Part shown: one piece after another, positions 1 through 11,755 of the stretch
How positions within the stretch are numbered: the stretch's first letter is position 1
How the letters are laid out: the number at the start of each line of letters is the position of its first letter
From: Aquilaria yunnanensis
Taxonomy: Eukaryota; Streptophyta; Magnoliopsida; Malvales; Thymelaeaceae
Direction: 5' to 3'
Assembly (NCBI GenBank): GCA_039654915.1
Contig: CM077596.1
Coordinates: forward strand, 8,556,001-8,620,000
Length of the DNA stretch: 64,000 nt
Program-made: the position numbers and the translations under genes
Notes under the pieces: generated by a model
Told to the model about the DNA's origin: nothing
Seen by the model: the letters and a program-made list of their open reading frames with translations, nothing else
Database searches by the model: none

Positions 1-535
1 AAAACCAAAAGGTTTATTAGGGGTTTTAGGCCAGAATTAAGATAGATTTTAAGTGCCATAGGAATAAAAGATTATTACAAGGCTGTGCAAAAAGCTCTTA
101 CTCTAAAACAAGAGTTCAGGGAGCAACCTTTAGGAAAATCAATGCTAGCAAAAAATAAAAAAAAATACCAAAAAATGATAGGGAGAGGTCCAGTGAGGCT
201 GCATAGCAAGGTCCTTTGAACAAGGAAAGAAATAAGAAGATCCTTAGATCACACTTAGGACCCCAACATGAGCACTATGGAAAGTACCATGGATTGAAGC
301 CTTGTTACAAGATTAGTCAAGGATGTTTGAAATGTGGATAAATGGATCACTGGGAAAAATACTGCCCGGTGAAGAAAGAGGAGAGAAGGTTAAGAGGTCA
401 AGGGCATAGACCTTAAGAGCAAATGAAGGGAGTGATCCTGCTTTCCCCTAGGATGATCAACCAAGGCTGCTTCAGCAACAAGGTTGAGTTCAAGGTGCTA
501 GAAGGGTATTTCAGATTGAAGGAAGGAAAAGAAGA
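1..535 (+). pseudogene. gag remnant with zinc knuckle (Tekay-1)
   Basis: This is the C-terminal part of a Ty3/gypsy capsid polyprotein that would package element RNA. The first 100 bases read as a typical gag stretch (RFIRGFRPELR, then YYKAVQKAL). A CCHC zinc knuckle is encoded at 324-365: Cys, two residues, Cys, four residues, His, four residues, Cys, with all four metal ligands present but a TAA inside the second spacer. Several other stops and frame changes follow, so no product is expected. The gag start lies left of the window. Confidence 0.75.
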
Positions 536-1015
536 TTGGAAGATCCAGAAAAGGGAAGCCAAAGTCATGAAAAGCTACATCATAAGGTATTGAAAAGTAT
601 GGTTCATTTAAATAATGAACTTGTGCCTATGTTATTTGACACTAGGGCTGTTTCCATAATCTCAACTAAAAAAATTAGAGATACGAATATACAAGTTTAT
701 GAAATGCCTGCAATGTTCTTAATAAGAACTACTAAAAGAGAATTAATGTGCAATTATCATATGGTCAAAGCATGCAAAATAAGGCTAAAAGAGTTAGAAT
801 TTGAATCTGATTTGATTGTTTTAGAATTAGATTGCTATGATTTAATTCTAAGTGTGAATTGGTTGGTTAAACATCATGTACACATTGATTGTGAGGCTCA
901 AAAGCTGATATTGCGAAACTCATGTGAATGTAATCTGGTTCATTCTAAAGACTTGGGAAAGAACTTAAGTCTGAATGTGGTAGAAGCCATTCCCATTGTC
1001 TTAGAAGAAGAATAA
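536..1015 (+). pseudogene. Retroviral-type aspartic protease remnant (Tekay-1)
   Basis: An open stretch of 159 codons matches the protease segment of plant chromoviruses, which cleaves the gag-pol polyprotein. The active-site loop, usually DTGA, reads DTRA (Asp codon at 638-640), so the catalytic Asp is kept but the invariant Gly is replaced by Arg. Further on, LDCYDLILSVNWL matches the family's conserved 'D.ILG.DWL' block, with Gly changed to Ser. The frame ends with TAA before the reverse transcriptase region. It is inactive by sequence and part of a dead element. Confidence 0.8.
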
Positions 1016-1021
1016 GTAGCG

Positions 1022-1990
1022 TTGAATAATGATAAAGTGCCTGAAGAGTTGAGTAAGATTAAAGTGGTGAAAGATTATCCAGAGGTTTTCCCCTCTAAAT
1101 TGCCTAGACTCCTTCCCCGTAAAGAGGTTGAGTTTGAAGTGAAGTTAATGCCAGGGGCAACACATAAATCATTCCCACCATATAGAATGGCCACTTTTGA
1201 AATGCATGAGCTTAAGAAGCAGTTAGATGAACTTTTTGAGAAGGGATTCATCAAACTTAGTGACTCCCTTTGAGGGGCACTAGTGTTATTTGTTAAAAAG
1301 AAAGATAAGCCCCTCAGGCTGTGTATTGATTATAGGAAACTAAATACCATAATCATAAATAATAAATACCTTTTTCCTAGGATAAAAGATCTGTTTGATC
1401 TGTTAAAAGGAGCTAAGGTCTTTTCAAAGATAAAGTTACTTTCAACTAAGAGTAAAAGAAGAGGATAGGCCTATCACCACATTTAGAACTAGATATGGCC
1501 ATTTTGAATACACAGTGATGCTTTTTGGGCTTACTGATGCTCTTACTTTTTTCATGGATTTCATGTAGAGAGTATTCAAGCCATAACTTGATAAGTTTAT
1601 GGTAGTCTTTATAGATGACATACTACTGTGTTCAAAAAGTGAAGAAAAGCATGAAGAACATTTAAGAGTGGTTCTTAAGATCTTGAAAGATAACCAGCTT
1701 TATGCAAAATTAAGTAAGTGTGATTTCTGAATAGATTAGATATCTTTCCTAGGTTATGTGATAAGTAGTAAAGGGTTGGCTGTTGACCTAGAAAAGGTAA
1801 AGGCTATGGTAAAGTAGGAAAGACCCTAGAATGTGAAAGGAGTGAAAAGTTTTCTTGGGCCGGCTGGGTATTATAGAAGCTTTGTGTTAAAGTTTTCTAT
1901 CTTAGTAGCCCCTCTCACTTAACTCACTAGGAAAGATAAAAAGTTTGAGTAAAGTGATGAGTGTGAGAAAAGTTTTCAAGAACTTAAGAG
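1022..1990 (+). pseudogene. Reverse transcriptase remnant (Tekay-1)
   Basis: This domain would copy element RNA into DNA. Two open pieces (1022-1273 and 1283-1468) carry the fingers/palm start, including [20 protein letters not shown]. Continuing across stops, the catalytic box reads FIDD (1608-1619), so both palm aspartates are kept. Later blocks (FLGYVISSKGL, then the LAGYYR equivalent) are recognisable near 1745-1880. Stops at about 1272, 1567, 1728, 1734, 1816 and 1920 mostly replace expected Trp or Gln codons. No functional enzyme can be made. Confidence 0.85.
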
Positions 1991-1994
1991 AAGA

Positions 1995-2515
1995 TTGACC
2001 TCAACATCCATTCTCACTTTGCCAAACCCTACCAAGTCAGATGTAGTTTACACAGATGCTATATTGGTGGGTTTGAGTTATATGTTGATGCAAGGTAATC
2101 AAGTAATAGCATATGGCTCTAGGCAGCTTAGGCCACATGAGAAAAACTATCCTACTCATGATCTTGAGCTAGCTGCTATAATATTTGCTTTTAAGCAATG
2201 GAGACATTACTTGCTAGGCATCACTTTTTATATATTGATTGACCACAAAAGTTTAAAATAACTCTTTACACAAAAAGATTTGAATATGAGACAAAGAAGG
2301 TGGTTAGAATATATGAAAGATTTTGATTGTGTGATTGAGTACACTTCTGGAAAAGGGAATCAAGTGGCAGATGGCCTTAGTAGAAATTATACTGGGCTAC
2401 TTAGGTCTGGTAATGTTAGAGAAAAAACTGAAGGAAATAGTGCACTCATGCTTGCTGAAAGGTGGAAAGATTGGGAGTCAAGTCAAGTATATGTTCTAAC
2501 CATGCAGAATTGATG
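1995..2515 (+). pseudogene. RNase H remnant (Tekay-1)
   Basis: The RNase H domain removes element RNA after reverse transcription. The open stretch 1995-2261 encodes [10 protein letters not shown] (first catalytic Asp, TDAS-type), then the standard block [20 protein letters not shown] with the Glu position, then WRHYLLG and IDHKSLK. The chain continues at 2280-2513 with MRQRRWLEYMKDFD and GKGNQVADGLSR (last catalytic Asp). One stop (TAA, about 2260) separates the halves. The conserved acidic residues all appear present, so only the stops and a changed C-terminus disable it. Confidence 0.85.
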
Positions 2516-2580
2516 GTTAGAGAAGTTAGAAAAGCTCAACAAGAAGATAGCAATCTTGAGAAGATTTCTAAACTCGGGCA

Positions 2581-3545
2581 ATGAAGGATGTTAATGGGTT
2601 TCTCTATGAAAAAAGGGTTACTTTACTTCCAAGAAAGATTATAATGCCTCTTATTCCAGAATTAAGACATCAAATACTAGGAGAAGCACATAATAGTAAA
2701 CTAAGTATACACCCAAGAGCTGTCAAGATATATCAAGACTCAAAGTCCCATTTCTGGTGGCCTAGGATGAACAAATATATAGCTGAATTTGTGGCAAGAT
2801 GTCTTACTTACCAAAGGGTGAAGGTAGAACACCAAAAACCTGGGGGAAAACTTCATAGTTTACACATACCAGAAAGGAAATGGTGTTTAATAGCTGTGGA
2901 CTTCCTTACTAGCCTGCCTTTAACAAGAAAAAGGCATGACACAATACGGGTAATAGTGGATAGGTTAACCAAATCAACACACTTGTTACCTATAAACTTT
3001 ACAGATTCTTTAGATAGGCTGGCAAAGTTATATATGCAAGTAATTGTGAGGCTACATGGTATTCTTGATGATATAATCTTTTACAGGGATCCAAGGTTTG
3101 TGTCAAAATTATGGAAATCATTTTAGAAAGCCCTACAGACTCAATTGAAAGTAAGTACTACTTATCATCCTTAAAGTGATAGACAAGCTGAGAGAACCAT
3201 TCAGGTTTTAAAGGATAAGTTGAGGTGCCATGTTTTATAATTTCAAGGAGAATGAGACCAACATTTACCTTTGGCGGAGTTCTCCTACAATAACAATTAC
3301 TAAACTATTATAAAGATGGCACCCTATGAGGCATTGTATGGAAGAAAGTATGGTACACCTTATTACTAGCATGATGCTAGGGATAGATTAGAGTTAGGTC
3401 CAAAGCTTATCTATGGAACCACAGAGAAGATAAAGTTCATTAAAAAAAGAATAAAGGTAGCTAAGAATAGAGAGGGAGATTATGCCAATATAAGGAGAAG
3501 AAGAAATGTGAATTTGACATAAGAGACCTTGAGTGGTTTAAGGTA
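2581..3545 (+). pseudogene. Integrase remnant (Tekay-1)
   Basis: The integrase would insert element cDNA into host DNA. The N-terminal zinc-binding region is present as His...His and then CLTY where CLTC is expected, so one zinc ligand is lost. The catalytic core follows: WCLIAVDFLTSLPLTRKRHD has the first Asp, and LHGILDDIIFYRDPRFVSK is the second block (usually SDRDPRF), with Asp retained. The frame stops at 3126. The DDE Glu region and the PYEALYGR block (about 3318-3345) are recognisable beyond the stop. Confidence 0.85.
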
Positions 3546-3599
3546 TCTCCAATGAAGGGGTAAGATTTAGCAAGAGAAGGGAATTGGCACCTAAGTTCA

Positions 3600-3966
3600 T
3601 TGGACCTTTTAAAGTCCAAGAGAGAGTAGTCATAGTAGTCTATAAATTGAATTTAGCCCCAGAACTAGGACATATACATCACATTCTCCATGTGAGTATG
3701 CTAAAAAATATGTTCCTAACTTGAGGCACATTTTTCCTACTTATAGTGTTCCAATAGCATTTGACCTTGCTTATGAAGAAATGCCAAAAAGTATCATAGC
3801 TAAGGATACTAGGAAACTAAGAAGCAAGCTCATCCTTATGGTTAAAGCCCAGTGGATTAATTATACTGAAGAAGAAGCCATATGGGAGACAGAGGCAAAA
3901 ATGCTAAGAACCTACCCTGCCTTATTTCTTAAGCTATTTGAAGAAAATTTGGAGGACCAAATTTAA
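3600..3966 (+). pseudogene. Integrase C-terminus with chromodomain-like end (Tekay-1)
   Basis: The segment encodes the polyprotein's last part: a region matching KFIGPFKVQERV, then HHILHVSMLK, then from 3721 a chain ending QWINYTEEEAIWETEAKML and YPALF. The 'EEATWE' type motif is the core of the chromodomain that chromoviruses use to target heterochromatin. It closes with TAA at 3964-3966, just before the polypurine tract. A stop near 3721 separates it from the integrase part. Confidence 0.8.
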
Positions 3967-3968
3967 GA

Positions 3969-3980
3969 AGGAAGGGAGAC
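3969..3980 (+). other. Polypurine tract of Tekay-1
   Basis: A purine-rich stretch (agaagggaga core) lies immediately before the LTR start TGTCATACCC at 3981. This is the expected primer for plus-strand DNA synthesis in a plus-oriented element. Confidence 0.7.
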
Positions 3981-5896
3981 TGTCATACCCGTACTAAGGA
4001 CTAGGCTTATGGTTATAAGGGGATGACTGGTTCAGACCCTCTAAGTTAAGTGGCGAAAGAGAAATTTTGGTTTTAATGGAGGTCTCAATTGATTTTTGAG
4101 CCTAAATAAGCTTATGGGGAAGCAATTTTGTATAGGCAGATAAGTCTTTTTCTTTTAGGTTTAAGGCTTAATTGAAAGATTAAGCTAAATTAACGATGAG
4201 ATTAACAGAGTTAACAAAGTGCCGAGGGTGCAAATTATATGAATTAAAGTCAAATTATGCCACATGGCTCCATGGAAAATTTTTGAAGGACTATGAATGG
4301 AGTTTGAACCCTTTTGAAGCTTTGGACCTAACTCATTGATGTTCTATGATCTAATTTTTGAAGGAAAATTATGCCACCACCATCTTCATTGATGTTCTAT
4401 GATCTATTTCTAAGCTGGTAAAATAGAGAGAGCTAGGATTCCTTCAAGAATCTAGTAGTCTAATTGGTTTTCTTGAAAGAGGAAGTGATTCCATACTCAA
4501 AATTAAAGATCAAGGTGGTTACTTGTGGCACAAGAAGGAGATCAAGAGTTGTCTAAAGGAATTGAAGGCTTTCAGCAAGTATTGGTAAGGGTTAGGCTAG
4601 GCCTTTCTATGGATTCATAAGGCTATATTGTAAAGTTCATTGAAAAGAGGTGCCCTAGTGATAGTGAATGTCTAAGTGACCCATGGGCTATGATGGGGCT
4701 AAGTGAGTGCTTTCAGGTACTTTAGTACTTAGCTAACTGGGTGAGTGATATGTGCAAGTAGTAGGAGCTATTTAGGTGTTGTGCCAACCCCTAAGCAGTT
4801 CTAGAGCTCAATGTTGTTGGTAATTGATTTTATTATTGAATATTGTAGCTATAATGAATAGAACTATGCACTACTTGAAAGGCCTTAGTGGCTTAAACTT
4901 GTGATGTTGTGTGTGTGTGAGTTTTGTGTGCTTTCCTTATCACGTTGCGCATGCTGGCCCTTTAGGTTTAAGTGATTACTGTTATATATATGCTCTGCCT
5001 TGTTTTTCCATGTTTTTTTAATGCAAGTACTAAGTGTCTTGGAATATAAACTATGTCATGTGCCTGCCCTTACTGAGTTTCATTACTCATGCCCTTATTG
5101 CTTTGTTTCACGGACGGGACTTGTTGATTAGGCTTTGGTTTGAACTAACTAACTTTGTAGCACAGGTATCTTCACTAAAATATATATGATGTGCTCACTA
5201 AGAATGGTATCTTAAGTTTAGTGTACTATGGGTGTACGGCACTATAAAATGTATGTGGGAACTAGCTACTTTAGTGGTTGCATATGCTGATTTCTATGCC
5301 CAGGTCCTAGTTGTATGGAAGGTTGTAGGTGAATACTAGGTTTTGTTATGGCATAGGGCTAAAACAAACGTTTGCATGTAGGTTATGTGGGGGTTGTAAC
5401 CCTATTTATGATGGTTTCTATGTATGTGTGCACTTAAGGCCTACAGGCTATTTCTATGTTTGATATGGTTGTGGTTGCCTTTTTTTGGCACCTAAGTAAA
5501 TGCATAAATGTTATAATGTGTACCTTACTCAATGTTATGTTGGTTGTTAAAGTTTCAAGTGCCTAGCAAACTGTGCTCTCAAGAAGAGATTTCTTTTTTT
5601 TAACTATTTTTAATGTCTCTGATACCTTAAGTTTTACAAGAACCAACTTCGTAATCAAAGCTAGGCCATTTTAGCCATATAGCATTATAAGAAACTAGCT
5701 TAACTTCAAAATTTCACACTAAACAATCTTTTCTAAGACAAGTAAACAATTTATGCTATTTCGTGTACATATGAGCTCTAAAGCTAAATTTTAGTGAAGT
5801 TGCACTTTACCCATCAAGCTGTTTTTGCCAAAAAATTAATTCTTTAAGACTTTTTTGTGACTATTGCTTAGGCTAGGGGTCTAGTAAGGTATGACA
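3981..5896 (+). repeat. 3' LTR of Tekay-1
   Basis: The repeat begins TGTCATACC and ends GGTATGACA, a perfect 9-bp terminal inverted pair that fixes both edges. Length is 1916 bp. It follows the chromodomain and polypurine tract directly. Base 5897 onward is Tat-lineage pol sequence, so the LTR edge is also an insertion junction. The matching 5' LTR and target duplication lie outside the window. There are no credible genes inside it. Confidence 0.85.
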
Positions 5897-5904
5897 ATAT
5901 GATA

Positions 5905-6600
5905 TTGCTTACAAACCACTAAAGGCAATCAAGGTAAAAGCTTTAGCTAATTTTATAGCTGAAATATAAGAATGCACCAAATAGATAACATTGGTTTTCG
6001 AGAATGAGGAGCCAAAAAGGACTCCTTTTGTTGATGGTGCCTTTGGTGTCAACCATCAGAGTGTCGGGATTGTATTGTGATGCTTTGAAGGGATGAAGGC
6101 CTCAAAATCTACTAACTTTGATTTCCTTATGACAAACAATTTCATAGAGTATGAGGCTTTAATTGCTGGGCTAAAGCTAGCATAGAACATTGCATCAAGG
6201 CCATCCGAGCATGCAGTGATTCGTAAGTACTTGTCGAGCAGTTAAATGGAGAATATGATGTCAAATGGGCAAAGTTAAGTAATACTTCAACAACATTGAA
6301 GAATTGATTGGAAGATTTGACCAAGTATGAATAAAGAAGGTGCCAAGAAAGAAAAACACCTAAGCCAATTCCTTGGCAAAGTCATTTGAATATAGGGTCA
6401 TTTAAAAAAAGCTGAGCATCAATAGTCTCCACATTATGAACCTTGACAAGGGGTGGTGGGCACCATTATAGAACTTCTTGATGAAGGGGCAGCTAACCAA
6501 AGACCCCTGTGAAGTAGCAAAATTAAAAAGAATAGTTGGAAGGCATTTTCCCCATAAGTGATGAATTGTACAAGCAAGGCTATTCGAATCCCTTACAAAA
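5905..6600 (+). pseudogene. Tat-type second RNase H and linker remnant (Tat-A)
   Basis: Reading across stops gives KPLKAIKVKALANFIAE, then TPFVDGAF and NNFIEYEALIAGLKLA. The 'ALADFIAE' linker followed by 'VDGA' and 'EYEALIAGL' is the signature of the extra, archaeal-like RNase H domain carried by Tat-lineage gypsy elements. The catalytic Asp of VDGA and the Glu of EYEAL are present. The N-terminal part of pol is cut off by the Tekay-1 LTR at 5896. Confidence 0.75.
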
Positions 6601-7690
6601 TTGCATCGGGGAAGAAGACATGGACGACATTATCAGTGAAGTCCATTAATGGGTGTGCAGGTCTTACACAGGCACCAATACCTTTGGCAGGGTAATCTTT
6701 TTGTAGGGGTACTTTTGGCCTACCCTTAGAAAAGAAGCGCGAAGACACATCCAATTTTGTGATAAATGCCAAAGGCATGCCCCTATATAAAGAATGCCAT
6801 CTGAAGTAATAAGTTTGTCTAATTACCTATGCCTGTTCGTAGTATGCGGAATAGGCCTTATTGCACCTTTTCCCATAGAACCCGGAGGGGTGAAATACTA
6901 CGTGGTAGCTATTGACTACTTCACAAATTAGATTGAGGCCAAGCCATTTTCACACACAAGGACAAAAGAAGTCTAGAAATTCATCTAGAAGAACATTTTC
7001 TACAAATTTGGATTACTAAGGGTCCTGGTCACGGATAACAAAATGTAATGTGATGACAAAGGATTCTAAAATTTCGCTAATGACCTTGAGGTCAAAATCC
7101 ATTTGACTCTTGTGGTGCACCTTCAAAGAAATGGATAGATGGAGGTTTCTAACTGAATCCTAGAGGAGGGAAGAAGAAAGAGATTAGGTGAAGCCAAGGG
7201 AAAATGGCCCAGAGAATTGCAAAGTGCTTTGTGGAGTTACCTAAAAACTGCAATGAAGTCAACAAAAGAAACTCTTTTTTCTCTCGCTTATGGGGCCAAA
7301 GCCCTATTGCCTATTGAAGCGGAGCACCTTGCAGTAAAAATATGGGTTTTTGATCAGGGGAAAAACAAATTAGGACCTAGGATTAAATTAGACCTGCCCA
7401 AAGAGCATCGTGGGACAACCAAGTTAAGAAGAAATATTTTTTAGTAGTGAGTCACTACAACTGTAAACTCAAAGTTTAAACCCAAAAATGTAAAAAATGG
7501 GGACATCATTCTACAAAAAGCCAAACTCAAAGATCAAAAGCCAACACAAGAGGTGCTTCGGGCAAATTGGGAAGAACCTTATCTCATCATAGAGGAAGAA
7601 AGGCCAAAATTTTTCAAACTTCAAGATGGTTTTGGAGTAAACTTGAAAAGCACTTGCCACTCTAACAATCTTAAAACATAGTATCCTTAT
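6600..7690 (+). pseudogene. Tat-type integrase remnant (Tat-A)
   Basis: The zinc-binding CxxC region reads FCDKCQRHA near 6750-6780. The catalytic core start reads PGGVKYYVVAIDYFTN (first Asp) near 6880-6930. The segment 7217-7444 gives the conserved block LWSYLKTAMKSTKETLFSLA, then YGAKALLPIE. The end reads as the usual 'ANWEEPYLI..' tail near 7560-7690. Stops and frame shifts are abundant, so it is dead. After 7690 only about 100 bases remain before the Athila insertion at 7799. Confidence 0.8.
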
Positions 7691-7798
7691 GAAAAGCAAA
7701 GAATTATGTTCTAGGAGTTTGACTGAGGTGAAAGGAGCTAGAATACATATTGATCCAGCCAAAGTATCACTCTTTTTCAAGTATGTACCAGAAAATGG

Positions 7799-9223
7799 TG
7801 ATAAGCTTGCGTTTGTTATATTTATTTCTCTGATATTTAGTATGTTTTAATGATTTTTGAACCTTAAAGATCTCTTTTGAGTATGTTTTGTAACTTAGAG
7901 CATAGTTGGACTCAATTGATTAAAAGTGGATTTAATTTACAATTTTACAAGTTTTAATTTGGTTGTGTTCTTTCAGGATTTTGACAGAATGGCGATGTTC
8001 CTGTAGGAAAATCATATCTTGAGCTACAAAGACCAAAATGAAATGATTCTTAATTCATAGGAAAGCTAACATCTAGAGCTACAAATCATATGTAGACATA
8101 AAACCCATTTTGCATGTTAAAGGGATCAAATTTAGCTTCAAAATTTTGATTTGCGAGTTATCACTAATTCAAAAGCAGTTGTGGTATTTTAGGCATATAT
8201 ATGGCTGTAGATGTCCATTTTATTTGATTTATGTGTCATTTTGAAGCTAAGAAAGAGCCCTACAACTTTTATGCTTTGAGTTTTGAGAGATAATGACTAC
8301 ATCAAGGTTGAATTTCAGCTTGAAGTTGCTGTTGATGTTCTGGAGCATTTCATGGTTAACAACTTTGAAACCTTCTAGTTATTTTGAATATTTTTTATTT
8401 GTGTGGGGTAATTTTGTAACAGTATAAAAATTTTAGAAAGATTTTTTTTGAATTTATCACACTAGGTTAATTTTTTAGGTGTTTAAAGGGAGCAGCTGCG
8501 CCTAACTGTCCTTTTTTTTGGCACTTTGATTTTTTTTCTTGTCTTTCTTTCAAAACATGTTTGAGTAGTTTTCTGGTTCGATTCAAGGGGACAATTTCCA
8601 TCAACAACACTAGTTGTGAGGATTGCAAACCACTTGGGTGAAAAGAATTCAATTAGAAGCAAGTGAATTTAACTAGAGATCATTTTTATTTCTAGTTAGT
8701 TCATATAGGAGAAGTAAAATAGGTTAAATTGTTCAAGTTTTTTTATGGTTACCTGGAATAAACTTTTTTGTTCATTGCTCTTCATGCTAATTTTGAGTTG
8801 ATTAGAAATTGCTTTTTAATATATGGTGACTCAAAATTAAGAAATTATTTTGAAAATTTTCTGGTTAATTTAACCATTGAATTCTTTGGGTTGTTTTTAG
8901 GTTTAAAAAGAGTCTTGTGTGTTTGCTTGGATTGAAGAAATATTTTATTTTGGTGATCAATTGTGTAACTGGAATGGATAATCAATCTTGAACTGAGCAT
9001 TTGTGGTATTGATTAATTTTATTCTAACTCTACAGTTAGCTTATTCCAGCATTCAATTCAAGAAAACCCCCCAATCTTTTATTTAAATTTTCTGACAGGA
9101 AGCTTTCGGTTAAAAAAATTTCTCTTGGGATTTGATGTGGTTTTCACTATTATACAAAAAATTTATTTATTCTCAGTTGTTAGTGATACTAGAATTATTT
9201 TTTGTGCTTTTGACAATTGACCA
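7799..9223 (+). repeat. 5' LTR of Athila
   Basis: It starts TGATAAGCTTGC and ends at CCA before the primer-binding site, 1425 bp in all. It aligns along its length with 13128-14683 but lacks about 130 bp found there (gap near 8623). Many single-base differences show that the insertion is old. The U3 start, with the GATAAGCTT edge, is characteristic of plant Athila LTRs. Confidence 0.85.
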
Positions 9224-9229
9224 AAAATT

Positions 9230-9247
9230 TGGCACCATTGTCGGGAA
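9230..9247 (+). other. Primer-binding site of Athila (tRNA-Asp type)
   Basis: The sequence TGGCACCATTGTCGGGAA lies 6 bases after the 5' LTR. It is a mutated form of the TGGCGCCGTTGCCGGGGA site typical of Athila elements, and the changes are transitions. It fixes the LTR boundary and the orientation. Confidence 0.8.
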
Positions 9248-9289
9248 GATTTCTTTTTCTGTTAAAGTTTTTTTTTCTCATTAAATTGA

Positions 9290-10665
9290 CTTATATCAAG
9301 ATCTTCTCGTACAGGTGAACTAGTGTTTGATCCAGAGATCAAGAAGACAGCAAATGTGAATAGACAAGTGAAAAGGGAAGCGATCAATTTTACAGCTTCA
9401 ACATCTGCGAACACAGACCTTGAAAGCAAAGACGAAGCAGTTGTTGTTGTAGAGATGGTGGCACAAAGAATGTTGAGGGAGTTGGCAACTCCCAACATTG
9501 TCCAACAACCCATGTGCATCGATTTTCATGATATTGAGGTAGCTTTTGAATTAAAATATGGATTGATTTATTTATTGCCTACCTTTCATAGACTTGCAAG
9601 TAAGGACCCCCACAAACACTTGAAGTAATTTCATGTAGTTTGCTCAATCATGAAGCCACAGGGTGTTACAGAAAAACAAATTAAGCTGAGAGCCTTCCTG
9701 TTCTCATCGGTGAACAAGGCAAAGGACTCGTTATACTACCTTCCCTCCAATTCAATCAGAACCTAGAACTCCGGTTCAATTAAAGGCTATCACAATTCAG
9801 AAAGAAATCAGTGGGATTTGTCAATACAACGGAAAGAGCCTATATGAGTACTGGGAGAGATTCAACCAGCTATGTGTGAGTTGTCCACACAACTAAATTT
9901 TTGACCAATTGTTGCTGCAGTGCATTTATGAAGGGTTGTTTATGGATCGAAGTATGTTGGATGGTGCAAGTGGGGGAGAACTTGTAGAAAAGATGCCCAA
10001 AGAAGCAAAGGACATGATTTCTAAAATAGCAGCCAACTCACTGTAGTTTTGGACAAGGGTAGATCATGTGCCAAAGAAGGTAAATAAAGCAAGAACTTCT
10101 AGTATTGAGGCTCAACTTTTTGAACTAACTTCTATTCTTAAACAAGTTGCTTTGGGATAGGTTTAGAATGTTAGAGTTTGTGGCATTTGCTTTGCTAAAG
10201 GACACCTTACTAACTCATGTCACAGCTTCAGAAGGATACAACACCTCAACTAAATGTGGTAAATGGGTTTGTTAACCAATCAATAAGGTATGACCCCTAT
10301 GCCAATCAATATAACCCTGGTTGAAGAGACCACCCGAATTTCAAATTTGGGCAGCCAAGTAACCAACCGCAGTACCCATCTCCTGGTTACAACAAACCAG
10401 CCCATCTAACACAGAACCAAGGACCAAGTTCAAGTATGGCTTTAAAGGATATTGTTAAAGCTTTAGCCACTAATACTCAAATATTTCAGTAGGAAACAAG
10501 GGCTAGCATCAAAGACTTGGGGAACTAGATTTCACAACTAGCAGCTTTATTGAACAAAATTGAAGCTAAAAAAGGGAGGCAGCCATCTTAAGCTGAAATA
10601 AACCCGATAGAGCATGCTAAAGTCGTGACCCTTCGAAGTGGCAAAGAAGCACAAACCACCGCATC
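9290..10665 (+). pseudogene. Athila gag remnant
   Basis: The frame opens right after a TGA with RSSRTGELVFDPEIKK, the usual Athila gag start, but no ATG remains. Conserved blocks follow: QQPMCIDFHDIEV, YGLIYLLPTFHRLASKDPHK, then, after a stop at about 9626, FHVVCSIMKPQGVTEKQIKL. A zinc knuckle with all four ligands (CGICFAKGHLTNSC, 10179-10220) is intact. The C-terminus ends with the VVTLRSGKEA block near 10620-10650. Frameshifts and stops throughout exclude a full product. Confidence 0.85.
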
Positions 10666-10779
10666 AAAGATAACGGCACCTATAAAGGAACAAGATGGCT
10701 TAAAACCAGTAACTTTTGATGTACCAATTAAGGAGGTAAGTGACAAGCTAATTTTTGCAAAGTCAAAAATTTTGATTTC

Positions 10780-11480
10780 ATTTGCTTTTTCCTGGTAGGT
10801 TGATGAAATCAAAGAAGGAGGAGATAGAGCAAGAAATTCTTGAGACTTTTAGGACAGTTGAAATCAACATACCTTTGTTGGATGCAATCAAGCAAATGCC
10901 TCGATATGCCAAGTTTCTGAAGGAGCTGTGCACCAACAAAAAAAAGCTGCAAAATGATCAGACGATCAAAGTAGGTGAGAATATGTCAGCAATAATTCAA
11001 AGAAAGTTGCCTCAAAAGTGTAAGGACCCTAGTATGTTTACTATATCATGTGTAATAGGCAATTCTAAGGTGGAAAAAGCTATGTTAAATTTAGGAGCTT
11101 CAATTAATGTCATGCCATATTCTATATATGCTTCTTTGAAACTTGGACCTTTCAATGAAAATGGTGTTATGATTCAATTAGCTGATAGAACTAAAGCTTA
11201 TCCTAGGGGCATAGTTGAAGATGTTTTTGTGCAAGTAAATGATTTCATTTGTCCTACTTCTTTTTGTGTACTTGATATGGAGAATAGTGACCTAACTACT
11301 CCTATTTTGTTAGGAAGACCATTTTTAAATACATCTAAGACCAAGATTGATGTGGATACTGACACTTTTACAATGCAATTTGATGGAAAAATTCCACAGT
11401 TCAATATTTTTGACACTCTGAAGAAAACTGACTATGATAATTCTGTTTCTTTTGTTGAAAAAATTGATACTTTGGTACAT
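10780..11480 (+). pseudogene. Athila protease remnant
   Basis: A long open stretch from about 10782 carries the Athila gag-protease junction (KKEEIEQEILETFRTVEINI, then LLDAIKQMPRYAKFLKELC) and the protease domain. The active-site loop is NLGAS instead of DLGAS (Asn codon at 11088-11090), one G-to-A change that removes the catalytic Asp. The flap-side block (TPILLGRPFLNTSKTKIDV) is well kept. After roughly 11480 the sequence jumps to the integrase tail, marking an internal deletion. The frame is long but catalytically dead. Confidence 0.85.
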
Positions 11481-11515
11481 AACGAATCAAGAAAAATTTT
11501 AAAATCCAAGCAAAG

Positions 11516-11755
11516 TTGGAACAAAAAGGTAAGAAAGAAATGGCCAAGTTACAACAAGAACAAGAGATGCCATTTCTGGTTGGAAAAAGGGTATTGCTCA
11601 AAGACAGGAAAAGATGGAAAGTGTTGCCTGGTAAGTCTGAGCACAATTGGATTGAACCATTTATTGTTACTGATATTTCTAGTCATGGTACAGTGGAGCT
11701 TAAAATTTTGAAAATGGACAAAGTGTTCAACATTTGGGACGCATAAGTTGAAGCC
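11516..11755 (+). pseudogene. Athila integrase C-terminal scrap
   Basis: The frame 11516-11746 encodes LVGKRVLLKDRKRWKVLPGK, then WIEPFIVTDISSHGTVELK. This matches the Athila polyprotein end ('VLLYNSRLRLFPGKLRSRW..GPF.V'). It follows the protease by only tens of bases, so the roughly 3 kb expected for reverse transcriptase, RNase H and the integrase core is deleted. No function is expected alone. Confidence 0.75.

Larger units (their letters stand above)
1..5896 (+). mobile_element. Tekay-like chromovirus (Tekay-1), 3' portion
   Basis: Ty3/gypsy order gag, protease, reverse transcriptase, RNase H, integrase, chromodomain, then a 1916-bp LTR is readable across frames on the plus strand. The 5' LTR lies outside the window. 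Many stops and frameshifts make it non-autonomous. The C-terminal chromodomain-type segment with the motif YPALF and the long LTR point to the Tekay/Del lineage, which is my inference. It sits directly against the Tat-A pol remnant at 5897, so it probably inserted into that element. Confidence 0.85.
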
